Shown: positions 35,431-46,929 of the stretch, piece by piece
Layout of the letters: each line of letters opens with the position of its first letter
Position numbering within the stretch: position 1 is the stretch's first letter
Source of the DNA: Terfezia claveryi
Lineage: Eukaryota > Ascomycota > Pezizomycetes > Pezizales > Pezizaceae
DNA length: 64,000 bases
Direction: 5' to 3'
NCBI GenBank assembly: GCA_015179025.1
Contig: WHUX01000159.1
Span: 1-64,000 of the forward strand
Notes under the pieces: generated by a model
The model's database searches: none
The model's input: the letters and a program-made list of their open reading frames with translations, nothing else
What the model was told of the DNA's origin: nothing
Made by a program: the position numbers and the translations under genes

Positions 35431-36032
35431 TGTCATAACCGTATTCTTAGTCTTGTTTTTGACACTTGAACAGGCTTGTTCGGATGTCATTGATAGGTGA
35501 TTGTTATCTTGGCTTCCGAGATAAGAGTCTCGGGAAGCTTATTCCTTCCACGACCTTGGCTTGGAATCATGTATATATATCTCCGTCTCTCCGCCCTCTC
35601 GTTGGATCCACATCCAATGTCTTGTATATCCAATACAGGGCCTTGCCTCTCCCAGCGCTTGTGCACCTCCCTTGTGTACCCCCTTGTCTCGTGAACAGCT
35701 CTGCAGCACCGCTGCCCCCCTCCGACACACGCGGCAACTGCCTCCGCGTGTCTTGTGCCCCTTGCCCTCTGCCTCTCTTGCCTCTTACCCTTGCTCCCCG
35801 TCCCAGCCTTCCCCTGATCACACACGTAGCATCCCTACGTATGTTTTGCCCTAGCCCCGGCTTTCCGAACGTCCTGCCCCCCCGTGACATCGTCCGTGAC
35901 ATCCGTGACAGGTGTCCGTGACAAGCCTAGTTTTCCTAGTCACACATGTAGTGCTCCTACATGTGTCTCACCTCGTTCCTGCCCTCGCCCCAGCATACCC
36001 CTTGGTCGCCTTATCCCAGAGCCATCATTACA
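35431..36032 (+). repeat. gypsy 1 left LTR
   Basis: 602 bp, TGTCATAACC to CATTACA; nearly identical to 43218-43818 by eye. Contains a cluster of CCGTGACA words (about 35882-35922) and paired ACACGTAG..CTACGT-type words. Lacks the CACCTGCGATCGCAGGTG palindrome found in the other two LTRs. Confidence 0.9.
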
Positions 36033-36060
36033 CTATATTGGATCTCTCAGACCAACCAGT

Positions 36061-36793
36061 ATGATGTCCACGAATATTCCACTACCTACCGATAGATTCA
36101 CAGCCTGAAGGGCGACTCCGATTCCATCAGACCCGACAGAACTATCAGCATACCGAAGATCTGTGATCGAAATATTCACAGAGACTTATGCCATTGGCGA
36201 ACAACAAGGAGCGGACCTTCAGAAAGCCGAAAAGCGAATCCGAGAAGCCGAAGACGAAATAACCCTCCTTCGAGAAGATGCAGCCGAGGACAGGATAACC
36301 ATCTGGAGACTAACTCGTGCCTTGGACCTGGCCGACGGTCCAAAGAACCAGAAAACACAAGACCTACCAACCCCGCCCAAGTTTAATGGGGACTGGGGCC
36401 GGTTACGAGCATGGAAGAACTCTGTACAAATAAAACTCTTTGGGGACTCGGCGAAGTTCCCCACTGTCCACCACCAGCTCTCATACGTCTATGGCCTCCT
36501 GGAGGGTAAGGCTATGGACCAGGTACAGCCCTTCGTTAAGGCAACAGGGATTGATCTGGTAGACATCCCGGCACTAATGGCAATCTTGGACCGAGCCTTC
36601 GGGGACCTGGATCCTAAAGGAACCGCCAGCAGGGCCCTGCGAGACCTCAAGCAAAAACACAACGAACTGTCAACCTATGTCGCCGAGTTCTCCAGGCTGG
36701 CAGCAGAGCTCAATTGGAATGACGAAGCCAAGCTCGACCAGTTCAAAGACGGGCTTACCTTCGAGCTGAAAAAGGCTCTGGTCTACTGCCTAC
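36061..36793 (+). pseudogene. gypsy 1 gag, 5' part
   Basis: ATGATG at 36061 opens the gag frame (MMSTNIPLPTDRF), a stop follows at about codon 17, then a coiled coil (KAEKRIREAEDEITLLRED), the linker TQDLPTPPKFNGD, and the capsid domain (VHHQLSYVYGLLEGKAMDQV, ALRDLKQKHNELSTYVAEF, LDQFKDGLTFELKKALVYC). Reading continues into the foldback element and ends. The matching gag in element 3 shows the uninterrupted order. Confidence 0.85.
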
Positions 36794-37050
36794 CGCATCA
36801 CCAAAAATATTATTTGCGTCCTGTGCGTCCGGACGCCTGGGACGCACAGGACGCATGGGAGACAAACTCAAGATCAGGATGCCAAACGCTCGGCGCGCGA
36901 GTGTCCGGACGCACCCGGACGGTGCTCGCGCGCCTGGGACGCAACACATGCGCTTTGCAGATGCTCCCTCCTCTTGGACGCAACATGGAACGTGCTGCTC
37001 GTCCCCAACGCTATAGGTTCTACCGCTGGCGTTGCTAACGGATAGCCCAC

Positions 37051-37639
37051 AATCGCTCTCTTCTACAATGCACACCCGCTCACCACTTGCATGTACGATC
37101 TCCAGGTACGTAGCCACTATTGCAGCCATTGAATATGCACATAGCAGAAATATCCATTGTATTCGCTAATAATTATATACACAGAAGTAAATAGAGCATG
37201 CAATCGCTGCTCCAATCGCTCTAACACTCGCTCTAATACTCGCTCTAATACTCGCTCTAATACTCGCTCTATTACTCGCTCTAATACTCGCTCCAATACT
37301 CGCTCTAATACTCGCTCTAATGCTCGCCGTAATGTGGTGGGATATAGAGCGAAGGGAAAATGCGCGGGGAAGGGAGGTATATATACAGGAAAACCATAGT
37401 TGCCAAGGCCGACTGGTAAGGCCGACAATTTAGACTTTCCGAAGACAATGAGATAAGGAATAACAAGAGAAGTGGCAGGACAGTGATCAATGGCGCTCAG
37501 CCCCCTTTCACCCGCGGGTGCTGTACTATTCAATGCCTGGCCTGGTAATAGTCATATTGGGAAATCGTAGTCGTTGTATAGAGATATGTGCGGAGTTCAC
37601 GCTTTGTGATATGTTTTATAGAAATTCATGCATTCGCGG
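37051..37639. repeat. inverted arm (left) of foldback element 1
   Basis: Matches the reverse complement of 37999-38589. Over 37117-37533 the two arms give identical translations in two different frames, so the DNA is identical or nearly so. Includes about ten copies of a 12-bp unit (actcgctctaat) at 37212-37325. Confidence 0.9.
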
Positions 37640-37998
37640 GCATATATATATATATATGCCAGAAACTCGTGCTTTTGGAGACATCTAGAGAAATGCATGC
37701 ATTCGCGGGCATATATATATATATATGCGAGAAACTCGTGCTTTTGGAGACATATATATATATATGCCAGAAACTCGTGCTTTTGGAGACATATATATAT
37801 ATATACCAGAAACTCGTGCTTTTGGAGACATCTAGAGAAATGCATGCATTCGCGGGCATATATATATATATGTGCGAGAAACTCGTGCTTTTGGAGACTT
37901 ATATATATATATGCGAGAATTCCATTTATCCGCGGGCATATATATATATAAGTCTCCAAAAGCACGAGTTTCTCGCATATATATATATATATATATAT
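37640..37998. repeat. TA-rich minisatellite centre of foldback element 1
   Basis: Alternates TA runs with two words, gcatgcattcgcgggca and agaaactcgtgcttttgga, the second also in reverse orientation near 37955-37975. The open frames full of Tyr-Ile are an effect of the TA runs. Confidence 0.85.
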
Positions 37999-38589
37999 GC
38001 CCGCGAATGCATGAATTCCTACGAAACATATCACAAAGCGTGAACTCCGCACATATCTCTATACAACGACTACGATTTCCCAATATGACTATTACCAGGC
38101 CAGGCATTGAATAGTACAGCACCCGCGGGTGAAAGGGGGCTGAGCGCCATTGATCACTGTCCTGCCACTTCTCTTGTTATTCCTTATCTCATTGTCTTCG
38201 GAAAGTCTAAATTGTCGGCCTTACCAGTCGGCCTTGGCAACTATGGTTTTCCTGTATATATACCTCCCTTCCCCGCGCATTTTCCCTTCGCTCTATATCC
38301 CACCACATTACGGCGAGCATTAGAGCGAGTATTAGAGCGAGTATTGGAGCGAGTATTAGAGCGAGTAATAGAGCGAGTATTAGAGCGAGTATTAGAGCGA
38401 GTATTAGAGCGAGTGTTAGAGCGATTGGAGCAGCGATTGCATGCTCTATTTACTTCTGTGTATATAATTATTAGCGAATACAATGGATATTTCTGCTATG
38501 TGCATATTCAATGGCTGCAATAGTGGCTACGTACCTGGAGATCGTACATGCAAGTGGTGAGCGGGTGTGCATTGTAGAAGAGAGCGATT
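37999..38589. repeat. inverted arm (right) of foldback element 1
   Basis: Reverse complement of 37051-37639. Beyond 38589 the two ends of the element are no longer homologous along their whole length and share only short GCGTCC-type words and the terminal inverted repeat. Confidence 0.9.
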
Positions 38590-38892
38590 TGGGGCCCTGG
38601 TTCAGCAACGCCAGACATGGAACCTATAGCATTAACAACCTCAATTGAGTTGTTGATGCGATGGGAATGAACTCTGACATCCAGACGTTGAGCTTATGTC
38701 AACCACCGTCTTGACGGCTATTGTTGCCCCAATGGCGTCGGGATTGTATTGCGACGCAGCGCAGGGCCCTAGTTGCGTCCGGATTGTAATGCAATACCCC
38801 GGGGCGTCCGGATGCACAGGACGCACAGGACGCAAAATCGCATCCGGACGCTTGGTGCTGCGTCCGGACGCCAAATTTTTTTTCCTGATGCG

Positions 38893-39291
38893 ACCAAGAC
38901 CCTGGAGGAACTTATTGAGCAAGCTAGCTGGGTGGAACAGCAGACAGCGGCACTAAGAGCCCCCCAAAAGACACTCCCGACCTCGACTCTCCTTACCCCC
39001 TTCCCGATAGCACGCACCCAACAACAACCAACACCGGTCAACAAGCCTGCACACCCCTCCCTGGTAGCGGGTGGGGCTGCCCCCATAGACCTGTCAGCAG
39101 GTAGACCTTGTCTTACCTAGGAGGAAAAGGACCGTCGCCGCACTCAAGGTTTGTGTATTGCATGTGGAAAGGGGGACTATTTTATCGCGGTATGTCCCCT
39201 CCGCAAAAACCACTCGATGGCCGCCCACGCCATCTCTGAATCTAGGATTGAAGAGGTGGATGAGTCGGGAAAAGCCCTGTCCCTTGCATAG
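38893..39291 (+). pseudogene. gypsy 1 gag, 3' part with zinc knuckle
   Basis: Resumes gag after the insertion (KTLEELIEQASWVEQQTAAL), a Gln/Pro-rich linker and PIDLSAGRP, a stop near 39120, then the zinc knuckle CIACGKGDYFIAVC (CX2CX4HX4C) and AHAISESRIEEV. Ends at a stop close to 39290. Confidence 0.8.
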
Positions 39292-39332
39292 TCACTGACA
39301 CTAGCAAGGGACCTGCACTAGGTCACCTGTCT

Positions 39333-42300
39333 TTGTCGTCTTTTTCTGTTCCTTCTATGTCTGTTGATGAGTCTCACCTGTTTGGTGAGCATTTTGTTGT
39401 ACCTATCACGATATCCTTCAATGGTAAAATACTCGTCACATCAGCTCTTATAGACTGTGGAGCCTCAGGAATTGCCTTCATCGACCAGGCCTTTGTCAGT
39501 AAACATGCCATACCCACCTCTAAGCTCAAAACCCCTCGCCTCCTCAATGTCATTGATGGCCGACCTATCTCTTCTGGAGCCATTACCGATATCGCATGTA
39601 CTCCTGTCCAGATTGGTGACCACTCCGAAAGCCTCCCTATGTTCGTTACTAAGCTCAAGTATCCAATTGTCCTCGGAATCCCATAGCTTCGAATGCACGA
39701 TGTATCGGTCAGTTTCAGCTCGTATACCCTGCGTTTTAACAGCCCTTACTGCAAAAAACATTGCGGACAACCGAAGGCCACCGTTACTGGGTTATGTGCA
39801 TTACCGCCCCCAATAATCCACTCAACTTAGGTGGTACACTAGCCTGTGCATATCGATGCCACCAATCCTCCTGTTCTCCCTACTCCCCCTGCTCCCCCTG
39901 TTCCCCCTGTTTCCCCTGTTCCCTCTGTCCCCCTGGCACCCCCAAAACCCCTGAACATTAGCTTTATCGGGGCAGGGGCTTTCGCTTACCTCACCAGGAG
40001 GCACAAGCTGAAGACACACGCTCTCTCTATATATGAGGTGAACCTAGAGATCAATAAGACAAGATCTAAGGAGAAGTGGAAATCTATGGTTCTGAATGAG
40101 TACCATGAATTTATTGACCTGTTCTCGGAAAAAGTAGCAGAAAAGCTTGCCCCCCATCAACCATACGACCACACAATCCCACTGGTAGAAGGTAAGACTC
40201 CCCCTTATGGACCTCTCTATGGGATGTCTTGAGTGGAACTGGAAGCTCTGAAAAAGTATCTGGAGGAAAACCTCAACAAGAGCTTTATTCGCCACAGTTC
40301 CTCTCCAGCGGGTGCCCCGGTGCTGTTCGTGAAGAAGTCGGATGGCTCTCTTCCGTTGTGTGTTGATTATCATGGCCTGAACAAGATAACGGTCAAGAAC
40401 AGATACCCCTTGCCCCTGATCTAGGAGACATTAGCCAGGCTTTCCAAGGCAAAGTGGTTCACCAAATTGGATCTGAGAGGGGCATACAACTTGGTACGAA
40501 TTGCTGAGGGAGAGGAGTGGAAAACTGCCTTCCGGATGCGATATGGCCATTTTGAGTACAATGTGATGCCTTTCGGCTTAACCAACGCCCCCGCCTCTTT
40601 TCAGCACTTTATCAATGACACTCTGCAGGACTTTCTGGACGTATTCTGCACCACCTACCTGGACGATATCCTCATCTACTCAGATACCCTAGCAAAACAT
40701 AAGATCCACGTCCGACAAGTGCTGGAGAAGCTGGAGGGAGCTGGGTTATATCTGAAGTCGGAAAAGTACGAGTTCCATATGCAGAAGGTCAAGTATCTAG
40801 GGCTGATTAGCACCACGGAGGGCATCTAGATGGACCCTGCGAAGGTTGCTGCGATCCAGGAGTGGGAAACTTCAGCCAACCTCAAGGATATATAGGCTTT
40901 CTTGGGATTCGCTAACTTCTACCGCCGGTTTATCCTAGGATATTCGAAGATCGTGGCACCCTTGACGGCGTTGACAAGAACAAAGGGTATGGACAAAAGC
41001 CAGCGCTTCCAGTAGAGTTTAGAAGCCCAATCTGCCTTCAGGAAGCTCAAGGAAGCCTTCTGCTCAGCCCCAATCCTGGCCCATTTTGACCCTGATAGCG
41101 AGTGCATCGTAGAAACGGATGCCTCCGACTATGTCTCTGCTGGAATCCTGTCCCAGTATGTCAATGGAGTCCTCCACCCAGTGGCCTATTTCTCCAAAAA
41201 GCACTCCCCGGCGGAGTGTAATTACGAGATCTATGATAAGGAGTTAATGGCCATTGTGCGGGCTTTTGAGGAATGGAAGCCCCACCTAGAGTCAGCGAAG
41301 GGGGTTATCGAGGTCCTTTCTGACCACAAGAACCTGAAATACTTCACAACTACCAAGTTGCTGAATCGCCGGCAGGCTAAGTGGTCGGAATTCCTGTCCT
41401 AGTTCAACTTCAAAATCAAGTACCGGCCAGGAAAGGCTGGTGGGAAGCCAGACGCACTGACCAGGAGATCAGGAGATCTCCCTAAGGGGGGGGATGAAAG
41501 GCTGAAGTACCAGAACTAGGTGGTACTGAAACCGGAAAATCTTGACCTGGCGGCCAATGTTCTGGCTGAGGTTGAGGCTGAAGCTGACATTGTGGATGTC
41601 AAGGCCAATACAGATGCTGGAAGTGATCTCCGACAACAGGTAAAAAGGGCATACGCGAATGATCCACTGACCAAAGACATTATTGCCACAGTGGATTCCG
41701 GCCAGCGCCGCCATCCCAAGATTTCCCTGGCCGAGTGTACCGTCCAGGAGGGTATCCTCTATCACCTCGAATGGCTCTATTTACTGGAAGGAGAGCTGCA
41801 CCTATGATTGATCAAGGAATACCACGACAGCCTAATTGCAGGTCACCCTAGGGTGGCTAAAACGTTGGAGCTGCTAGCTAGGGAATACACATGGATTGAC
41901 CAGCGGAAGGACGTGGAACGGTACGTACAGAATTGCCATGTTTGCAAACGTTCTAAGCCTGTCCGCCACACCCCATATGGGACCCTGAAACCTCTGGACA
42001 TCCCGGATCGACCCTGGCTGCACCTGACCATGGACTTCATGACGGGATTGCTGGAAGACGTAGGGTTCAATGCCATCCTGATGGTGGTAGATCAGTTGAC
42101 GAAGATGAGGCATGTTATACCTTGCTGGAATACCTGCTCCGCTCCGGAGTTAGCCAACCTCTACCTCAATAATGTATTCCGGTACTATGGCCTCCCTGAA
42201 TCGATGGTGTCTGACCGTGGCCCCAGTTTACTTCAGAATTCTGGCAAGCCTTCTGCGAACTTCTGGGGATCAAAGTTCGTCTGTCAACAGCTTACCACCC

Positions 42301-42950
42301 CCAGACGGATGGCCAATCGGAGAGGATGAATGCCATTATGGAGCAATATTTGAGGGCTTTCGTCAATTACCAGCAGGACAACTGGGTTTCATTGCTAGCG
42401 ACCTGCGAATTCGCCGCCAATAACCAGTTCTCGGAGTCCTCGAAAACCTCTCCCTTCCTGCCAATTACGGTTAGCACCCCCGATTCATGGATACCTTAGC
42501 ACCTCCACAGAAAGCCCATCCCCCGGCTAAGGAATTCGCAGCTGGAATTGCTGAACTTCACCATACCCTGAAGGCTGAGCTAGGATATGCCCAGGCCAGG
42601 CAAGTTGAATATGCCAATAATCACGGTTGCCAGCTACAAGGTACCAGCCTGGAGATAAGGTATGGCTTTCTAGCCGACACTTCCGGACAGAACGGCCCTC
42701 CCGTAAGCTAGATCACAAGTTCCTAGGCCCCTACGAGGTGTTAGTGGCTATGGGCACTCATGCTTACCATCTGAGGTTTTCCAGGGATATCAAGCGCTAT
42801 CTGGTCGTTCATGTCTCGGAGATTGAGCCAGCCGCCGACGATCCCCTTCCAGGGCAAAAGCACCCCCCACCTCCTCCTATGGTGATTGCAGGTGAAGAGG
42901 AGTGGGAGGTTGAGGAGGTACTGGACTCCAGGAAGCGCTATGGATGAGTT
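39333..42950 (+). pseudogene. gypsy 1 pol: protease, RT, RNase H, integrase, chromodomain-like tail
   Basis: Protease: ALIDCGASGIAFIDQAF near 39445-39495. [17 protein letters not shown], a TAG within [35 protein letters not shown] and an intact YLDD box ([12 protein letters not shown]). RNase H-like: [38 protein letters not shown]. Integrase: zinc finger HxxxAGHPRVAKTLEL...CHVCKRSK, then MDFMTGL, VSDRGP and a frameshift near 42240. Tail: YQPGDKVWLSSRHF and the chromodomain-like EEEWEVEEVLDSRK. At least eight stops or shifts (for example near 39684, 40424, 40830, 40895, 41402). Confidence 0.9.
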
Positions 42951-43217
42951 CAGTACAAGGTCAAATGGTTAGGGGTGAGGAGGTTACCTGGCAACCCACA
43001 GAGGACTTGGAGAATGCACAGGATTTGGTCACCCTGTTTCACCAACAATACCCGAGGAAGTATCGCCCAGTTGAATGATGTCGTACCTTTGTGCTCTTGT
43101 TGTTGTTTGGAGTTGGGGATCTTGTTCTTACCTTTATTGTTGTTTCCTGTGTTGATTTTGCCGGTTGCCATGCCTAGGCCTACTAGTCGCTGGAGCTCCA
43201 GCCTAAAGGGGGGATAG

Positions 43218-43818
43218 TGTCACAACCATATTCTTAGTCTTGTTTTTGACACTCGAACAGGCTTGTTCGGGTATCATTAATAGGTGATTGTTATCTTGGC
43301 TTCTGAGATAAGAGTCTTGGAAAGCTTATTCCTTCCACGACCTTGGCTTGGAATCATGTATATATATCTCCGTCTCTCCGCCCTCTCGTTGGATCCCCAT
43401 CCAACGTCTTGTATATCCAATACAGGGCCTTGCCTCTCCCAGCGCTTGTGCACCTCCCTTGTGCACCCCCTTGTCTCATGAACAGCTCTGCAGCACCGCT
43501 GCCCCCCTCCGACACACACGGCAACTGCCTCCGCGTATCTCGTGCCCCTTGCCCTCTGCTTCTCTTGCCTCTTGCCCTTGCCCCCCATCCCAGCCTTCCC
43601 CTGATCACACACGTAGCGTCCCTACATGTGTCTTGCCCTAGCTCCGGCTTTCCGAACGTCCTGCCCCCCGTGACATCGTCCGTGACATCCGTGACAGGTG
43701 TCTGTGACAAGCCTAGTTTTCCTAGTCATACACGTAGCGCTCCTACGTATGTCTCACCTTGTTCCTGCCCTCGCTCCAGCGTACCTCTTGGTCGCCTTAT
43801 CCCAGAGCTGTCGTTACA
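43218..43818 (+). repeat. gypsy 1 right LTR
   Basis: 601 bp, TGTCACAACC to CGTTACA, preceded by a purine tract. Differences from the left LTR are mostly single C/T or G/A changes. Also contains the CCGTGACA cluster (about 43667-43708). Confidence 0.9.
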
Positions 43819-44400
43819 AAGTGAATAAAATTGATATATAAGCTGATTTATATGAACTAATTATCTCTGAAGGGAGGGAATTCTCCTCCTATATATACAT
43901 GATTCTAGCAAGCTACAGCATAAGCCAAAGTGTGCTAAATATATTTAATATGATTACAATATACTCAATATATTTGAGTTTATAACAATAAAGTTTGACA
44001 AAAATATAACTCAAAATATAGTTTGATATGTATTATAAATATATGAAATAGAGCTAAAATAGAGTTATTAAAGCATGAATAACTTAACTAATAACAGAGT
44101 TATGCATGTGAAAAGCATATGAAAATACTTAATCTATATAAGTATCAAGCATATAATTTGATATGTGGTGGAATGTAATTAGGAATAAATAATGCATATA
44201 TATATGATTTGTAGTGTAAGAGAGAGTATTTGAACACATTTTTTAATACTCCTCCTTACTAATCATAGCATGAATGATTAGTAAATAATTCAGCAGTCTC
44301 ATTAAAAACCTGTATATGAAAAAAAAAACCCTGTGGGAAAAAAGATTTTCATATATAGAAAAAGAGTACTATTATAAATCATTTAGTTCCTAAAACATCT
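43819..44400. repeat. inverted repeat left arm, inner part
   Basis: Matches the reverse complement of about 45660-46200, including aaaaccctgtgggaaaaaaga and a run of AT-rich words in the same order. Joined to 35225-35430 before gypsy 1 inserted. LTR-like of a copia element in character. Confidence 0.75.
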
Positions 44401-44449
44401 TTTTATAGCAAGAAGAATTATTAGTCTAGATATTACTTTGGTACATATA

Positions 44450-44620
44450 TCCACTAGATTATATAAGCCAAGTATATATAAGACTATAATATTATTAATT
44501 TTAATAAAATCATATAATAGTAAGTACTATTAATATCTTCTCTACAATTGTTCATATGAAAGTGGTGAGTCAGACCTACTGCTCTATCTCTATCTGTACT
44601 TATGAGAGCAGAAATAGAGG
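44450..44620 (-). pseudogene. copia-type RNase H end remnant
   Basis: Minus-strand translation gives AVGLTHHFHMNNCREDINST, YYYMILLKLI and SGYMYQSNI, aligning in order with the end of copia polyproteins (the H-I-D-x-x-Y-H-x-I-R...ADxLTK region), but with most key residues lost. It abuts the AT-rich inverted arm as a 3' end would abut its LTR. Low certainty. Confidence 0.4.
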
Positions 44621-45655
44621 GAAAATTCAAGTTCTTTCAGAGCTTTTGTAAACTATAGTTACTATTTAGTTACTAAAGATAACAAAATGTATTCAGCTTC
44701 AACTAGGGAAGTAGAGACACAAGTTTGCTTCTTTTAGTACCAGCTGATAGTATTGTTAGCTAATTGAAAAATATAACTTGAAATTGATTTTTTATTATCT
44801 TTTATTATTTATCTAATTAATACTTATAAAGCTAGCTAGTAATAGTAAGCCTTAATATATATTGAAATAATTTAGAGATAGGGAAAGCTAACTCTAGATA
44901 TATTACAATCATAAGATATATTCAAGACTAAATAATTTATTGATATAGGAACATATCTATAATATTATCACCATCTTAGAATTTTATTATTTGAAATCCA
45001 AAGGTAAAGTAACTGAATTATAAGATATTATACTAAGTCAAGCCAATAATTAGTTAAGGTATGCTTATAATGAAAGTCTAATAATATTAGAATGGTATTC
45101 ACTTAATAGTATTTCTTGCAATAAGTATACCATTTATTAATTTAATAGATTAAGTGGACTCTTTTGTATTAGAAATAGCAATCCTTTTGCATTTTTTATA
45201 TACTAGAGCTTTGATACTAATAAGAATAAAGTCTGCTTCTGTTTCCAATTAAGAATTGGTAGCCAGACTAAGAAGTATAGACTTCAATTTGGTATTTGTA
45301 AAGGTATCTTTAGTTGATAAATTATCAACTACATTTGAGTATTATTTGTTGATATTTGAGAATATACTTGAATATATTAGAACAAGTAGTATGGGAACAA
45401 CTAAGTGTTCAACTAAGTATTGTTATAAGTATAAATAATAGGTAGCTTAGGAACCTAAGAAGGTTCAACCAAATATTGGTGATAGAGGGTAAAATAGGAA
45501 CCTATAGAGGTTCAACTAAGTATTGTTAATTATAGTAAAGCCATGGTAGAAGTATTTGATAATGGTAGTTGAGGTAGAGCAGATCGGGCTCATAATCTGT
45601 TGAGATATAGGTATATAAGATATACTTATACCTGGACCACAATTCTTCTTGTTGC
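44620..45655. other. AT-rich centre of the inverted repeat
   Basis: No complete frame. Probably decayed copia internal sequence; repeated words aggttcaacta and aagtattgtta occur at 45416-45530. Confidence 0.4.
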
Positions 45656-46440
45656 AGGAAGATGTTTTAGGAACTAAATAATTTACAATAGTACTCTTTT
45701 CCTATATATAAAAATCTTTTTTCCCATAGGGTTTTTTGTTTATATACTGGTTTTTAATGAGACTACTGAATTATTTACTGACTATTCATGCTATGATTAG
45801 TGAAGAGGGGTATTAAAAAATACGTTCAAATACTCTCTCTTACACTACAAATCATATACACATATATTATTTATTCCTAATTACATTCCACTATATGTTA
45901 AATTATATACTTGATACTTATATAGATTAAGTATTTTCATATGTTTTTCATATGCATAACTCTATTATTAGTTAAGTTATTCATACTTTAATAACTCTAT
46001 TTTAGCTCTATTTCATATACTTACAATATATGTTAAACTATATTCTAAGTTATACTTTTGTCAAACTTTATTATTACAAACTCAAATATATTAAGTATGT
46101 TGTAATCATGTTAAAATGTATTTAGTATACTTTGGCTTGTGCTGTAGCTTGCTAGAATCGTATATATATAGGAGGAGAATTCTTTTCCTTCAGAAATTAT
46201 TAGCTCATACATCAATCTCATTTACTCATATATTTTACTATATATTCTCTTATATATTCTATGTTTCTAGTGCATGCTCTACAGCGTCCTTTTCAGGATC
46301 TATAATGTCCTCTACATTCACCAAAATGTCCTCTACCAGCTTATTAGATCCATTCCCAAGTTTCTCCTTTATTGGATACTTGGTTGAATTACTACTACCT
46401 GTTAGATATAGTATATATCTCGGGTTACTTCTCTTATTTT
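45656..46440. repeat. inverted repeat right arm
   Basis: Continuous reverse-complement counterpart of 43819-44400 plus 35225-35430. The continuity here shows that gypsy 1 entered the left arm after the inverted repeat formed. The minus strand at 46240-46420 encodes STKYPIKEKLGNG and HALET like the left arm. Confidence 0.75.
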
Positions 46441-46929
46441 AGTATTGCAGAAATGAGAGTAGTTGCACAAGATGAACTAATATCATATGCTGGATAATCT
46501 GAATGCAATTCTAAGTATATAAGAGAGCAATCCTTTATTAGTAACTTTAAAAGTTGACTGTAGATGTTATATAATGAAGTCCTAGTCTAAAGTATATATA
46601 ACCCCTATCTAGCAATTTCAATGTGTTGCATCAGAGCCTTAGGTAAAGTCTATGCCTTAGCCTGCTAAGCCTCCATCTATATTATAGAATACTATAGTAC
46701 TATAGGATATCTATCTTGCCAATTTCTTTCCCTCATGGACATACTAGTCTGGTTGGTGTGCCTGCCTGTCTCCACATATCGGCCACATGTTCAGCAAGTA
46801 CTTAGGATCTACTCTATTATCCAGTTTTACTCTTGGAGATTTCCTTTCCTGGTTCTGCAATGGACATACCATATTATCTCAAGAAATTCGCTAGCATAAA
46901 TAGAGGTATCAGAATAACCAAGTACGGCA

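Larger units (their letters stand above)
36794..38892. mobile_element. foldback/TIR DNA element 1, giant palindrome
   Basis: Ends CGCATCACCAAAAAT... and ...TTTTTCCTGATGCG are inverted copies; ACC on both sides may be a 3-bp target duplication. Subterminal regions carry many GCGTCC and GGACGC words, often as GCGTCCGGACGC, like transposase-binding repeats. Inner arms 37051-37639 and 37999-38589 are almost perfect inverted copies. The centre is a TA-rich minisatellite. No plausible transposase gene is present; open frames in the arms are side effects of 12-bp repeats. It interrupts gag of gypsy 1. A relative begins at 58586. Confidence 0.85.
35431..43818 (+). mobile_element. Ty3/gypsy chromovirus-type LTR retrotransposon 1, degenerate, with nested foldback element
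   Basis: Two LTRs (35431-36032 and 43218-43818), TG..CA ends, primer-site region after the left LTR and a purine tract (AAAGGGGGGATAG) before the right one. Order inside: gag with zinc knuckle, aspartic protease, RT, RNase H, integrase, C-terminal chromodomain-like segment (EEEWEVEEVLDSRKRYG then VQYKVKWLG). Flanks are AATTG and AAGTG, a likely 5-bp target duplication with one change. A 2.1 kb element (36794-38892) splits gag. Many stops and shifts show it is dead. Confidence 0.92.

Noticed and set aside
35487..35902. Several 90-150 residue ORFs in the gypsy 1 LTRs
   Set aside because: C-rich LTR sequence is open in many frames on both strands, and the same ORFs reappear at 43277-43828 in the other LTR.
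37588..38052. Tyr-Ile-rich 151-residue ORFs on both strands
   Set aside because: Produced by TA runs whose length keeps the frame; both strands give similar peptides because the region is palindromic.
37117..38523. 138-residue ORF present once in each foldback arm
   Set aside because: Includes the 12-bp repeat (Leu-Glu-Arg-Val) and has no domain; identical copies reflect the inverted repeat, not selection on a protein.
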